A program made the position numbers and the translations under genes. A stretch of DNA of 64,000 nucleotides from Pseudocoprococcus catus (GTDB lineage: Bacteria; Bacillota; Clostridia; Lachnospirales; Lachnospiraceae): positions 2,812,957 through 2,876,956 of the forward strand of contig NZ_LR698973.1 of NCBI RefSeq assembly GCF_902381825.1, written 5' to 3'. Within the stretch, counting starts at the first letter, position 1. Every line of letters starts with the position of its first letter. Positions 49,746-57,969 of this stretch are shown here, piece by piece. The notes under the pieces are model-generated. The model was given only the letters and a program-made list of their open reading frames with translations. It did not search any database and had not been told where the DNA came from.

Positions 49746-50744
49746 ATGTCAGAATATCTTGTAGATATACAGCACGAACGTCTTTCATTCTTCACACCAG
49801 CAGGTGAAGTTAAGGCATTGAATGACGTTTCTATCCATCTGAATGATGGTGAAGTCCTCGGTATTGTAGGAGAGAGTGGTTCAGGTAAATCCGTTACTGC
49901 ATACAGTCTGATGGGACTGACAGCTTATCCAGGTAAGTTAGTCGGTGGTACGATCGATTTTAACGGTCATCGTATCAACGATCTGTCCGAGAAGGAGTTC
50001 CGTAAGATCCGAGGCAACGAAGTATCGATTATTTTCCAGGATCCGATGACCAGCCTGAATCCTGTTTATACAATTGGCAACCAGATCATGGAAGTTATTC
50101 TTCTGCATACAGACAAGAATAAAGAGCAGGCCCGGGCCAGAGCCAAGGAACTTCTGGAACTGGTTGGTATCAATGAACCTGAAAAGCGTCTGAAACAGTA
50201 TCCGCATGAGTTATCCGGTGGTATGAGACAACGTGTCATGATTGCGATCGCATTGGCATGTGAACCGAAGCTTCTGATTGCCGATGAGCCGACAACAGCC
50301 CTTGATGTGACGATTCAGGCACAGATTCTTGAGCTGATGATGGAGCTGAAAGAGAAGCTTGGCATGGCGATCATCATGATCACCCATGACCTTGGTGTTG
50401 TTGCCAGCATGTGCGACAGGATTGCCGTTATGTATGCCGGACGTATTGTCGAATACGGCACAACGGATGATATTTTCTACAATCCGAAGCATGAATATAC
50501 AAAGGGCCTTCTGAAGAGTATTCCGCGACTGGATGCCAAAGAGCATGAGCGTCTGGTGCCGATCGAAGGTACACCGATCGATTTGCTGAATCCGCCTGCA
50601 GGATGTCCGTTTGCACCGCGTTGTTCAAACTGTATGAAGATCTGCCTGAGAGAGATGGCACCGGTGACAACTTTCGATGATGTACATTATACACAGTGCT
50701 GGATGAACCAGAAGGAACAGATGGAAAGAGAGGCCGCAAAATGA
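49746..50744 (+). CDS. oppD: Oligopeptide ABC transporter ATPase OppD
   Basis: The 332-residue ATPase has Walker A GESGSGKSVTA (about residues 39-49), the ABC signature ELSGGMRQRV near 155, Walker B LLIADEPTTALD near 175 and the H-loop THDLGVV. The C-terminal oligopeptide-transporter extension contains CPFAPRCSNCMKIC, whose cysteines bind an iron-sulfur cluster in relatives. It overlaps oppF by four bases (ATGA). Confidence 0.96.
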   Translation: MSEYLVDIQHERLSFFTPAGEVKALNDVSIHLNDGEVLGIVGESGSGKSVTAYSLMGLTAYPGKLVGGTIDFNGHRINDLSEKEFRKIRGNEVSIIFQDPMTSLNPVYTIGNQIMEVILLHTDKNKEQARARAKELLELVGINEPEKRLKQYPHELSGGMRQRVMIAIALACEPKLLIADEPTTALDVTIQAQILELMMELKEKLGMAIIMITHDLGVVASMCDRIAVMYAGRIVEYGTTDDIFYNPKHEYTKGLLKSIPRLDAKEHERLVPIEGTPIDLLNPPAGCPFAPRCSNCMKICLREMAPVTTFDDVHYTQCWMNQKEQMEREAAK

Positions 50745-51730
50745 GTGATAAATTAGTTCAGGTAGAACATTTGCAGCAGTACTTTCCGGCCGGTGGTTTT
50801 GGAAAGAACAAGAAATATGTTCAGGCTGTAGATGATGTTTCCTTCTTTATCAACAGAGGTGAAACACTTGGTCTTGTTGGTGAGTCCGGATGCGGTAAGA
50901 CAACAACAGGACGTACACTGCTCCGTCTCTATGAACCGACGGGCGGCAGAATTATTTATGATGATAAGGTTATTTTTGATAAAGAGAAGAAGATTGCAGA
51001 GAATATGCTGCCTTATCGTAAGAAAATGCAGATTGTATTCCAGGATCCATACGCCAGTCTGGACCCGCGTATGACAGTCGGTGATATTGTCGGCGAACCG
51101 ATTGATATCCACCATCTTGCATCTTCCAAACAGGAGCGCTATGATATGATTATCGAGATGCTTCGTCGCGTTGGTCTGAACTCCGAGCATGCGAATCGTT
51201 ATCCGCATGAGTTCTCAGGCGGTCAGCGTCAGCGTGTCGGCATTGCAAGAGCATTGGCTGTTCATCCGGAATTCATTGTGTGTGATGAGCCGATTTCCGC
51301 GCTGGACGTTTCTATTCAGGCGCAGGTTATCAATATGTTTGAGGATCTGCAGGAGAGCATGAATCTGACGTATCTGTTCATTGCCCATGACCTGTCCGTT
51401 GTTAAGCATATTTCCAACCGTATCGGTGTTATGTACCTTGGCAGAATGGTGGAGCTTGCGGACAGTTATGAATTGACAACGCACAGCCTGCATCCATATA
51501 CAAAGAGTCTGATTTCTGCGATTCCGATCGCGGATCCGAAGCAGGCAAGGGCCAGCAAGCGTATCGCTCTTGAAGGCGATGTACCTAGCCCGCTGAATCC
51601 ACCTTCAGGATGCCGTTTCAGAACACGCTGCCCATATGCAGACGAGCAGTGTGCGAAGGAAGTTCCGAAATTCAAGGAAGTTGTTCCGGGACATTATGCA
51701 GCTTGTCATCATCTGGACAAGTGTAACTAA
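50741..51730 (+). CDS. oppF: Oligopeptide ABC transporter ATPase OppF
   Basis: The 329-residue ATPase has Walker [14 protein letters not shown], the signature [15 protein letters not shown] and Walker [13 protein letters not shown]. The C-terminal extension has [14 protein letters not shown]. It starts inside the oppD stop codon (ATGA), so translation is coupled. With OppD it forms the heterodimeric ATPase of the importer. Confidence 0.96.
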   Translation: MSDKLVQVEHLQQYFPAGGFGKNKKYVQAVDDVSFFINRGETLGLVGESGCGKTTTGRTLLRLYEPTGGRIIYDDKVIFDKEKKIAENMLPYRKKMQIVFQDPYASLDPRMTVGDIVGEPIDIHHLASSKQERYDMIIEMLRRVGLNSEHANRYPHEFSGGQRQRVGIARALAVHPEFIVCDEPISALDVSIQAQVINMFEDLQESMNLTYLFIAHDLSVVKHISNRIGVMYLGRMVELADSYELTTHSLHPYTKSLISAIPIADPKQARASKRIALEGDVPSPLNPPSGCRFRTRCPYADEQCAKEVPKFKEVVPGHYAACHHLDKCN

Positions 51731-51913
51731 GACATCGTTGACAGAGCGATGTAACGGGCGCGCTGTATTGCAGTATTCCTGCAGACAGTGATGAGTTTGA
51801 TAAGCAATTATGCAGATGGCATATTGTTTATAGAGAAAATGGCAATCGTCCGGAGTTATTTTCCAAGCAGTCGACGCCGAGACGATGCAAAAAAAAGAAA
51901 AGGAGAAGAGAAC

Positions 51914-53593
51914 ATGAAAAAGAGAATCTTACCTCTTCTGCTGACAGCTGCTATGGTAGCTGGTCTGGCAGGCTGCGGCAGCTCCGCTGCAAAAGAAACA
52001 ACAGCAGCAAGCGACAACAACCAGACAACAGCAGAATCCACAGAAGCTGGCAGCACTACCGGCGAGAAAATCCTGAAAGTTCAGGTTGGTCCTGACCCAG
52101 AAACTGTTGACCCTGCACTGAATAGTGCTATAGATGGCGGTAACATGATTCTTCATGCATTTGAAGGTCTTCTGACTCTTGATGAGAATGGCCAGTTAAA
52201 GGAAGGACAGGCAGAATCCTGGGAGACATCAGAAGATGGTCTTACATGGACATTCCACTTAAGAGATGGCCTTAAATGGTCAGACGGCACAGATCTGACA
52301 GCTAAAGACTTTGTTTACAGCTGGCAGCGTGTATGTGATCCTAATGTAGCAGCTCCATATGCTGAGACAGTTCTTGGTATGGTTAAAGGCTATGATGAAG
52401 CAGTAGCAGGCGATATCACTAAACTTGATGTACAGGCTCCTGATGAGAAGACAGTTGTTGTAAATCTTGCAAATCCTTGCTCATATTTCGGCGAACTTGC
52501 AGCATTCGCAACATTGAATCCTGTTCAGCAGGCAACAGTTGAAGCAAATGGTGATGCTTGGGCAACATCTGCGGATACTTATATCTCCAATGGTCCTTTC
52601 ATGATGACAGAATGGGTACCTGGATCACACATCACATTCAGCAAGAATCCTAACTACTGGAATGCTGAGGCCATCAAACTTGACAAGCTTGAGTTTGAAC
52701 TGATCGAAGACTCCAACGCAGCTTACAGTGCATACACAAGTGGCGAAGTTGATATGATCAAAGATGTACCTACAGAAGAAATTCCTAGTCTTCAGGGCAA
52801 TGATGATTTCCATGTAGAACCTATTATCGGTACATACTATGTCAGCCTGAACCTTCAGAAAGAATATTTCCAGGATGCAAGAGTACGTAAGGCATTAAGC
52901 CTTGCAATCGATCGTAACTACGTAGCGAATACTCTGATGCAGGGTACATATTCACCTGCAAGCTCAATCGTAGGTCCTGGCTGGTTAGATACAGATGGTT
53001 CTTCATTTGCTGAAAATGCAAATGGCGGCACACCTTACATTGACAATGATAACTTCGATGCTAACCTTGAAGAAGCTAAGAAGTTACTGGAAGAAGCTGG
53101 CTATCCAAACGGCGAAGGATTCCCACAGATCGAGTACACAACAAATGATGCAGGTTACCACAAGGTTGTAGCTGAGTACTTACAGCAGGCTTGGGCTGCA
53201 ATTGGTATCGACCTTAAGGTCAACATCGTTGAATGGGCAAGCTTCACACCAATGCGTCGTAACGGCGAATTCGATGTTGCTCGTAACGGTTGGGTAGGTG
53301 ACTACACAGATCCATCCAACATCCTTGAACTGTTCTGCACAACAAACGGCAACAACGATGGTAAATACACTAATGCAGACTTCGATGCAGCTATTGAAGA
53401 TTCCAGAGTTACAACAGATGCAACTACACGTTCAGCAGATCTTCACAAAGCAGAAGACACTCTGATGAATGATGCAGGTTGTATTCCAATCGCTTACTAC
53501 AACGATTTCTGGCTGCAGAGCAGCAAGATCACAGGATCTTGGCATTCAGCTAACGGTTACTGGTACTTCATGTATGCAGATATCGCAGAATAA
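51914..53593 (+). CDS. oppA: Oligopeptide-binding lipoprotein OppA
   Basis: From ATG 51914 (after AAAAGGAG) the protein has 559 residues. The signal peptide LPLLLTAAMVAGLAGCGSSA has the lipobox LAGC, so the mature protein is lipid-anchored at the cysteine. A threonine/serine-rich linker follows. The mature part is a family 5 solute-binding protein (TVDPALNSAIDGGNMILHAF, then SYSWQRV-type DFVYSWQRVCDP). It captures peptides outside the cell for OppBCDF. Codon use shifts to the A/T-ending codons common in highly expressed genes. A frame extends upstream without family similarity. Confidence 0.95.
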   Translation: MKKRILPLLLTAAMVAGLAGCGSSAAKETTAASDNNQTTAESTEAGSTTGEKILKVQVGPDPETVDPALNSAIDGGNMILHAFEGLLTLDENGQLKEGQAESWETSEDGLTWTFHLRDGLKWSDGTDLTAKDFVYSWQRVCDPNVAAPYAETVLGMVKGYDEAVAGDITKLDVQAPDEKTVVVNLANPCSYFGELAAFATLNPVQQATVEANGDAWATSADTYISNGPFMMTEWVPGSHITFSKNPNYWNAEAIKLDKLEFELIEDSNAAYSAYTSGEVDMIKDVPTEEIPSLQGNDDFHVEPIIGTYYVSLNLQKEYFQDARVRKALSLAIDRNYVANTLMQGTYSPASSIVGPGWLDTDGSSFAENANGGTPYIDNDNFDANLEEAKKLLEEAGYPNGEGFPQIEYTTNDAGYHKVVAEYLQQAWAAIGIDLKVNIVEWASFTPMRRNGEFDVARNGWVGDYTDPSNILELFCTTNGNNDGKYTNADFDAAIEDSRVTTDATTRSADLHKAEDTLMNDAGCIPIAYYNDFWLQSSKITGSWHSANGYWYFMYADIAE

Positions 53594-53598
53594 AATGT

Positions 53599-53753
53599 AA
53601 AGTTACAGTATAATTATTCTGTACTATGAAGGGCATTGTCCTGATGTACTTTCTTTCTGAAACAGACACAATAAAGCGTGTCAAATGTTTCAGAAAGAAA
53701 GTCACAGGACAGTGCCCTTTTTATAGTATAAAGAAAATTATACTGTAACTTTT
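53599..53753. repeat. Long imperfect palindrome downstream of oppA
   Basis: The outer arms AAAGTTACAGTATAAT and ATTATACTGTAACTTT are complementary. Inner arms AGGGCATTGTCCTG / CAGGACAGTGCCCTT and CTTTCTTTCTGAAACA / TGTTTCAGAAAGAAAG pair further, and GACAC...GTGTC closes the loop. The whole 155 bp can fold into one long hairpin. It may be a MITE-like element or a very long terminator. Confidence 0.8.
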
Positions 53754-53769
53754 TGTATAAAAAGGAACT

Positions 53770-53818
53770 CCCTGAAAACAGCGTGCATCCGCACGAAATG
53801 TTTTCAGGAGGGATTTTT
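53770..53818 (+). terminator. Terminator after the opp operon
   Basis: CCCTGAAAACA pairs with TGTTTTCAGG-A-GGG, with an inner CGTGC/GCACG stem, followed by ATTTTT. Confidence 0.75.
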
Positions 53819-54014
53819 CATAACAGGCGTTAAAGAATATACTTGAGCTGAACCTGTTTGGTGGCTGCACGGGTGTCGAAGATAGTCGAAATATTGTGGG
53901 CTTGAAGCTATGGGCAGATGAAAATGGATATGGTAAAATGTACTATATAATATATTGCTGCGAAAGATGAGGATTTACATAGAAATAGGACAGGGATGAT
54001 AGAGGGGGGATTAT
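53819..54014. other. Intergenic stretch before the AlbA_2 gene
   Basis: A stop-free frame (ELNLFGGCTGVEDSRNIVGL) is seen here but has no start, ribosome site or recognised family. Otherwise nothing is evident. AGAGGGGGGA before 54015 is the ribosome site of the next gene. Confidence 0.35.
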
Positions 54015-55622
54015 ATGACGATTGAAGAAGTATTGTCTGCTGAAGAAACGCAGATATTTGACCGAAAGAGTATTCATATAGATCCGAAAGCGTTGGCGAT
54101 AGCTATTATTGCATTTGCGAATGCGGATGGCGGTACAGTAGCCATTGGAATTTCGGATAAGACACGAAGAGTTGAGGGCATTGACGATGAGACAGGGAAA
54201 GTCAATGAACTTTTGAGAGTACCTTTTGATTTTTGTGTACCGACGGTGAAGGCAGAAGTAGAGAAGGTACCATGTACTGATTTTAAAGGCAGAGCAAATC
54301 ATGTATTGCTTATGCATGTTGAGCCTAGCATGGAAGTGCATGCGAATCAGGCAGATGAAGTTTTTATGCGAGTGGGAGACAAGTCGAAGAAGCTTTCTTT
54401 TGATGAACGTATGCAGTTGATGTATGATAAAGGGGAACGCTTTTTTGAAGACAAGCCGGTTCCAGATGCAGATATAGATGATATAGATATGAATTTTGTC
54501 AAGGGTTATATTGATAAAATTGGGTATTCTAAATCTCCGATGGAATATTTGTTGGAGAATAAGGGATTTGTGAAAGAGAAGAATCATTCGTTCCAGGTAA
54601 GCACAGCAGCTATTTTGCTGTTTGGCAAGAATCCACAGTTATATTTTCCAAGAGCGCGCGTACGATTTATTCGTTATGAGGGAATCCGGGAATGTGTGGG
54701 CGCTCAGATGAATGTTATTAAAGATGTTATTTTTGAGGGGAATATTTTAAATATGCTGACGAAGGCCATCTCCTATTTGGATACGCAGATTAAGGAGAAA
54801 ACCTATCTTGGTGCAGACGGATTGTTTGTGACAGAAGAAGAATACCCGAAGTTTGTTCGTCAGGAGATCATTGTTAATGCTATTACACATCGTGATTACA
54901 GTATTCGTGGAACAGATATTCAGATTAAAATGTTTGACGACAGGATCGTTGTGGAGAGCCCGGGCAGATTACCGGGTCTTGTTAAGGCTGGAAATATCCG
55001 GCATACTCATTTTTCAAGAAACCCGAAGATAGCAGAATTTTTGAGAGACTACAATTTTGTCAAGGAATATGGTGAAGGTGTAGATCGGATGTGCAGGGAA
55101 TTGGAAGCGGCCGGGTTACAGAGCCCTGAGTACAGAGTGAATGCATTTATGCTGCAGGCAACCATTCGTAATCGTTTAGCGTCAGAAGGAAAAGCTGTGT
55201 TTGAGGCAGAAAACCACGGTTTGGTGAGAGAAAAAGCATTGTTTGAAGAGAAAAATCACGGTTTGGTGAGAGAAAAACCACTGTTTGAAGAAGAAAACCA
55301 CGGTTTGCTAAAAGAACAATCACTGTTTGAAGCGAACAATGATGGTTTCGCGAATGAAAAATCAATGCCTGAGCAGAAAGCACAGCTATTGGAAATAGTC
55401 ATAAATGCGGTAGAAGACAAAACGATTTCACCTACGATTGCCGGGAATGTCAAAGAGGTCCTTGAAACATTTGCCTTTGATCAGATATTTGGGCGCAAAG
55501 AAATAAAAAGTGCATTACATTATGGAGATTATAGAGCCGGAAGTACAATTGAGATCATGCATCAATTGGAACTTATCGAGCCTGTGAAGGGGCATGGAAA
55601 GGGCAAATACAGAATAAAATGA
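54015..55622 (+). CDS. AlbA_2/HATPase_c_4 putative DNA-binding regulator with internal repeats
   Basis: The 535-residue protein begins with an AlbA_2 (Schlafen-type) domain, residues 5-130 (AIIAFANADGGTVAIGISDK). A central region holds HATPase_c_4 features near 290-390 (EIIVNAITHRDYSIRGTDIQ, EYGEGVDRMCRELEAAGL). Four tandem 14-residue repeats follow at 394-449, then a C-terminal winged helix. These proteins are putative transcription or RNA-related regulators, often near mobile genes. It stands alone between two large hairpins. Confidence 0.82.
   Translation: MTIEEVLSAEETQIFDRKSIHIDPKALAIAIIAFANADGGTVAIGISDKTRRVEGIDDETGKVNELLRVPFDFCVPTVKAEVEKVPCTDFKGRANHVLLMHVEPSMEVHANQADEVFMRVGDKSKKLSFDERMQLMYDKGERFFEDKPVPDADIDDIDMNFVKGYIDKIGYSKSPMEYLLENKGFVKEKNHSFQVSTAAILLFGKNPQLYFPRARVRFIRYEGIRECVGAQMNVIKDVIFEGNILNMLTKAISYLDTQIKEKTYLGADGLFVTEEEYPKFVRQEIIVNAITHRDYSIRGTDIQIKMFDDRIVVESPGRLPGLVKAGNIRHTHFSRNPKIAEFLRDYNFVKEYGEGVDRMCRELEAAGLQSPEYRVNAFMLQATIRNRLASEGKAVFEAENHGLVREKALFEEKNHGLVREKPLFEEENHGLLKEQSLFEANNDGFANEKSMPEQKAQLLEIVINAVEDKTISPTIAGNVKEVLETFAFDQIFGRKEIKSALHYGDYRAGSTIEIMHQLELIEPVKGHGKGKYRIK
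55194..55361 (+). repeat. Four 42-bp tandem repeats in the AlbA_2 gene
   Basis: Each unit encodes 14 residues of the form xLFEExNHGLVREK; the first three are very similar and the fourth is diverged. The repeats form a linker between the HATPase-like domain and the C-terminal winged helix. The length preserves the frame, so copy number could vary without disrupting the gene. Confidence 0.9.
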
Positions 55623-55720
55623 CGGTTCAGTTCAAGTAGTTTTTTGTGGTCGGCATTAGAGAAGTCCCTGGACTGAACCTAAAAATTTTTGGTTTTATAG
55701 TTCTGGCCAATACACAGACA

Positions 55721-55800
55721 GGCAATAACAAATAAAACATCCATGAAACGTTTCGTGCGGGTGCGCGTTGTTTCATGGATGTTTTATTTGCTATTCCTGC
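55721..55800. terminator. Bidirectional terminator between convergent genes
   Basis: CAAATAAAACATCCATGAAAC and its perfect complement GTTTCATGGATGTTTTATTTG flank a 20-base GC-rich loop; pairing extends outward with GGCAATAA. It separates the AlbA_2 gene and the Nudix gene. Confidence 0.85.
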
Positions 55801-55830
55801 CGTCCGATTATCAAAACCAACGAAAGACTT

Positions 55831-56436
55831 TTACAGCTCTTCAATTCGACTGTCAATATATGGTTCTACGACGTCTACAAATTCGTCTTTCCTCAGCCAC
55901 CATTCATCGGCACTGCTCTCTTTGAGATAAACATCATCCAGTGAGTAAAGTTTGATGGTGTTCTGCTTGCCGTGGATGAGCTGGCGGAAGTCTTCGAAAC
56001 GGACTTTGACGATTTCTTCTGTATCCGGCATGATGAAAAGTGCCTTGGCTGTGAAGATGGCGAAGACCTGAACAAGGGCATTGTCATGGTAGTCGCCGGC
56101 GTCAATCTGCTGATGGGTGCTGCCCACATGGATAATGTCTTCTTTGGATTTCTTCAGTCCTCGGTAGTATTCCAGACTGTCGACGATGGCTTCTTCATAG
56201 CTTTCATCAGGATCAAAATGTGTTGTCTGGATCAGGTCGTATTTGCCGGGATATAGTTCGCGGTCAAGTGAACGCTTTTGAATCATGATATAAGTATCAT
56301 CTTCCTTTGGCTGGAACATCCATACATGGGCAACCTGATGAAGAAGGCCCTGGGTATGTACTTCCTCGCGGGTGGCACGTCCAATGTTGTTCAGATCCTG
56401 GTCGTAAATTTTAAGAATGTCGTCTCCTCTATACAT
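55831..56436 (-). CDS. Nudix-like domain protein with degenerate Nudix box
   Basis: From ATG 56436, nine bases after GAGGAGAT, the protein has 201 residues. It starts ILKIYDQDLNNIGRATREEV, HTQGLLHQVAHVWM, the usual opening of the isopentenyl-isomerase-like Nudix group. Where the Nudix box GX5EX7REUXEEXGU should lie, it reads HFDPDESYEEAIVDSLEYYR, so the metal-binding REUXEE is missing. The protein is probably not a standard pyrophosphatase; a binding or regulatory role is possible. An upstream in-frame ATG has no ribosome site. Confidence 0.8.
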   Translation of the reverse strand: MYRGDDILKIYDQDLNNIGRATREEVHTQGLLHQVAHVWMFQPKEDDTYIMIQKRSLDRELYPGKYDLIQTTHFDPDESYEEAIVDSLEYYRGLKKSKEDIIHVGSTHQQIDAGDYHDNALVQVFAIFTAKALFIMPDTEEIVKVRFEDFRQLIHGKQNTIKLYSLDDVYLKESSADEWWLRKDEFVDVVEPYIDSRIEEL

Positions 56437-56866
56437 ATTAATTCCGATCTCCTCAATTAATAAACATAATGAAATAAAATGGGGGATTAACTCCCCATAG
56501 CTATTATAATATTCCGACAAAAATTTACAAGTCATTTTATCAACAAAATACAGAAAAATTTTTGGATATTTTCCCATGTGGTCATGACCTAGTAAAGATG
56601 CACAGAAAGAGTGGGCAATGAAGGGACGTAAATAGAAATTATACAGAAAATAGTTTTATGGCGAAAAAAACACTTACGAGGAAGAAATATTTGTGGTAGA
56701 ATAATGGGCGCTGAAAAAAACAAGTGAACTTAAAATGAAGAATGTATTTGGTAAGAAATTGGAAACGTACAGGTGATGCCGGGATTTGAGAGTGAGTCCA
56801 AAGGCATGGAACTGATTAACGAACAACACACATTATGTTCTTTTCTAATGAAAAGGAGTGTGTTTT
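56437..56866. promoter_or_regulatory. Intergenic region with promoter of the DUF2798 gene
   Basis: No gene is seen. TTACGA (56674-56679) and TAGAAT (56697-56702) with a 17-bp spacer make a probable plus-strand promoter, giving a leader of about 160 nt. CACAC/GTGTG around 56827-56863 can pair across the ribosome site AAGGAG. Confidence 0.45.
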
Positions 56867-57367
56867 ATGCCAAAGACAAAATTACAAAATGTTTTTTTTA
56901 CAATTCTGATGGCCTTTTTGATGGTCTATGCCATGATCTGCTATAATATTTCATTGAATATCGGTGGCATGACGAATCAGGTATTCCTGATGGCATTTGG
57001 CGAAATGAAGATTATGTGGCCTGCAGCTATCATTCTGGAATTCTTTGTTGTTGAGAAGCTGTCAACGATGTTAGCTTTTAGAATTGTGTCACCTCAGGAT
57101 AAGCCGATTTTCATTACACTGGCGATCTCATCTATGATCGTTTGTCTGATGTGCCCGATGATGAGTTTTATTGCAACATTACTTTTTAAGAACGCAGGCA
57201 GCAACTTTATTGCGGTATGGTTCCAGACAACAGTGATGAATTTCCCGATGGCACTTTGCTGGCAGATTTTTGGTGCCGGTCCTCTTGGACGATTGATTTT
57301 CAGAACAGCAATGAAAGCTATGGGCAAACAGGAAGCGCCGGCAGCCGACCGTGCGGAATCCTGTTAA
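56867..57367 (+). CDS. DUF2798-family membrane protein
   Basis: The 166-residue protein has four membrane spans arranged as two DUF2798-like hairpins (NVFFTILMAFLMVYAMICYN; and FITLAISSMIVCLMCPMMSF). The C-terminal tail is short and charged. Members of this family are of unknown function. From ATG 56867 the ribosome site AAGGAG lies eight bases upstream. It stands alone, followed by its own terminator. Confidence 0.8.
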   Translation: MPKTKLQNVFFTILMAFLMVYAMICYNISLNIGGMTNQVFLMAFGEMKIMWPAAIILEFFVVEKLSTMLAFRIVSPQDKPIFITLAISSMIVCLMCPMMSFIATLLFKNAGSNFIAVWFQTTVMNFPMALCWQIFGAGPLGRLIFRTAMKAMGKQEAPAADRAESC

Positions 57368-57447
57368 TTTATAACAGATATTCAGCAAGGCTGCATACAG
57401 GCATGAGCATGAGCTTGGCCTCATTATCCGTATAAAGAAAAGACAGG

Positions 57448-57477
57448 AATCCTCTGTATACAAAACAGGGGATTTTT
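57448..57477 (+). terminator. Terminator of the DUF2798 gene
   Basis: AATCCTCTGT-ATACAAA-ACAGGGGATT followed by TTT. It lies just upstream of the ileS promoter. Confidence 0.8.
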
Positions 57478-57488
57478 GATTTTAAAGG

Positions 57489-57517
57489 TTGACAGACCAA
57501 AGTCTTTGTACTATGAT
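57489..57517 (+). promoter_or_regulatory. ileS promoter
   Basis: TTGACA (57489-57494) and TATGAT (57512-57517) with a 17-bp spacer, directly before the T-box leader. Confidence 0.85.
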
Positions 57518-57523
57518 TACATA

Positions 57524-57875
57524 GTGGATAAAGACGAAGACAGAGACAGTAGCTCCGTATGAAAGTTTCAGAGAGTCGGCGGCAGGTGTGAGCCGATACG
57601 AGTAGCATGGATGTGAAGATCACTCCTGAGTTGCAGGCTGACAGGCCGACATATTCTGACACTGAGCAGGGTTTAAGACACTGAGCAGGGTTATGACACA
57701 CTGAGTGTGGTTATGAGCTGAGCAAGGTTACGAGATACAGGTCAGAAGAGATGCCGGATGCCGGGTAAGCTGTGCCGGATTTTCCTCCGTTACAGGGAAC
57801 GCATATGTCAGTATGTCGTATAGGTGGTTTAATGAATACAAGCTTTCATTCCTATTCGGAGTGGGAGCTTTTTTT
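57524..57875 (+). promoter_or_regulatory. T-box riboswitch (isoleucine) upstream of ileS
   Basis: Stem I carries the conserved AGAGAGTCGGCGGCAGGTGT apical block and the specifier loop GTGAAGATCACTCC, where AUC (57619-57621) is an isoleucine codon. The T-box bulge is in AGGTGGTTTAATG (57822-57834), with TGGT to pair with the tRNA acceptor end. A terminator follows: AAGCTTTCATTCC pairs with GGAGTGGGAGCTT, then seven T (57840-57875). Uncharged tRNA-Ile should promote antitermination and ileS expression. The linker between stem I and the T-box holds tandem repeats in place of usual stems II/III. Confidence 0.85.
57657..57737 (+). repeat. Tandem repeats inside the T-box linker
   Basis: Four imperfect units of 17-20 bases begin with CTGAG: CTGAGCAGGGTTTAAGACA, CTGAGCAGGGTTATGACACA, CTGAGTGTGGTTATGAG, CTGAGCAAGGTTACGAG. 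The first two are nearly identical. Confidence 0.8.
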
Positions 57876-57969
57876 GTTGAACAACTGCGCCGGGCGCATG
57901 AATGTGCCAGGGCACATTCCATTTAAAACATAGAAATCTACTTTGCTTTTTATATAAGGAGGAAACAAG

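Noticed and set aside
51788..51913. N-terminal extension of OppA
   Set aside because: A lipoprotein signal peptide begins exactly at the ATG at 51914, with a good ribosome site.
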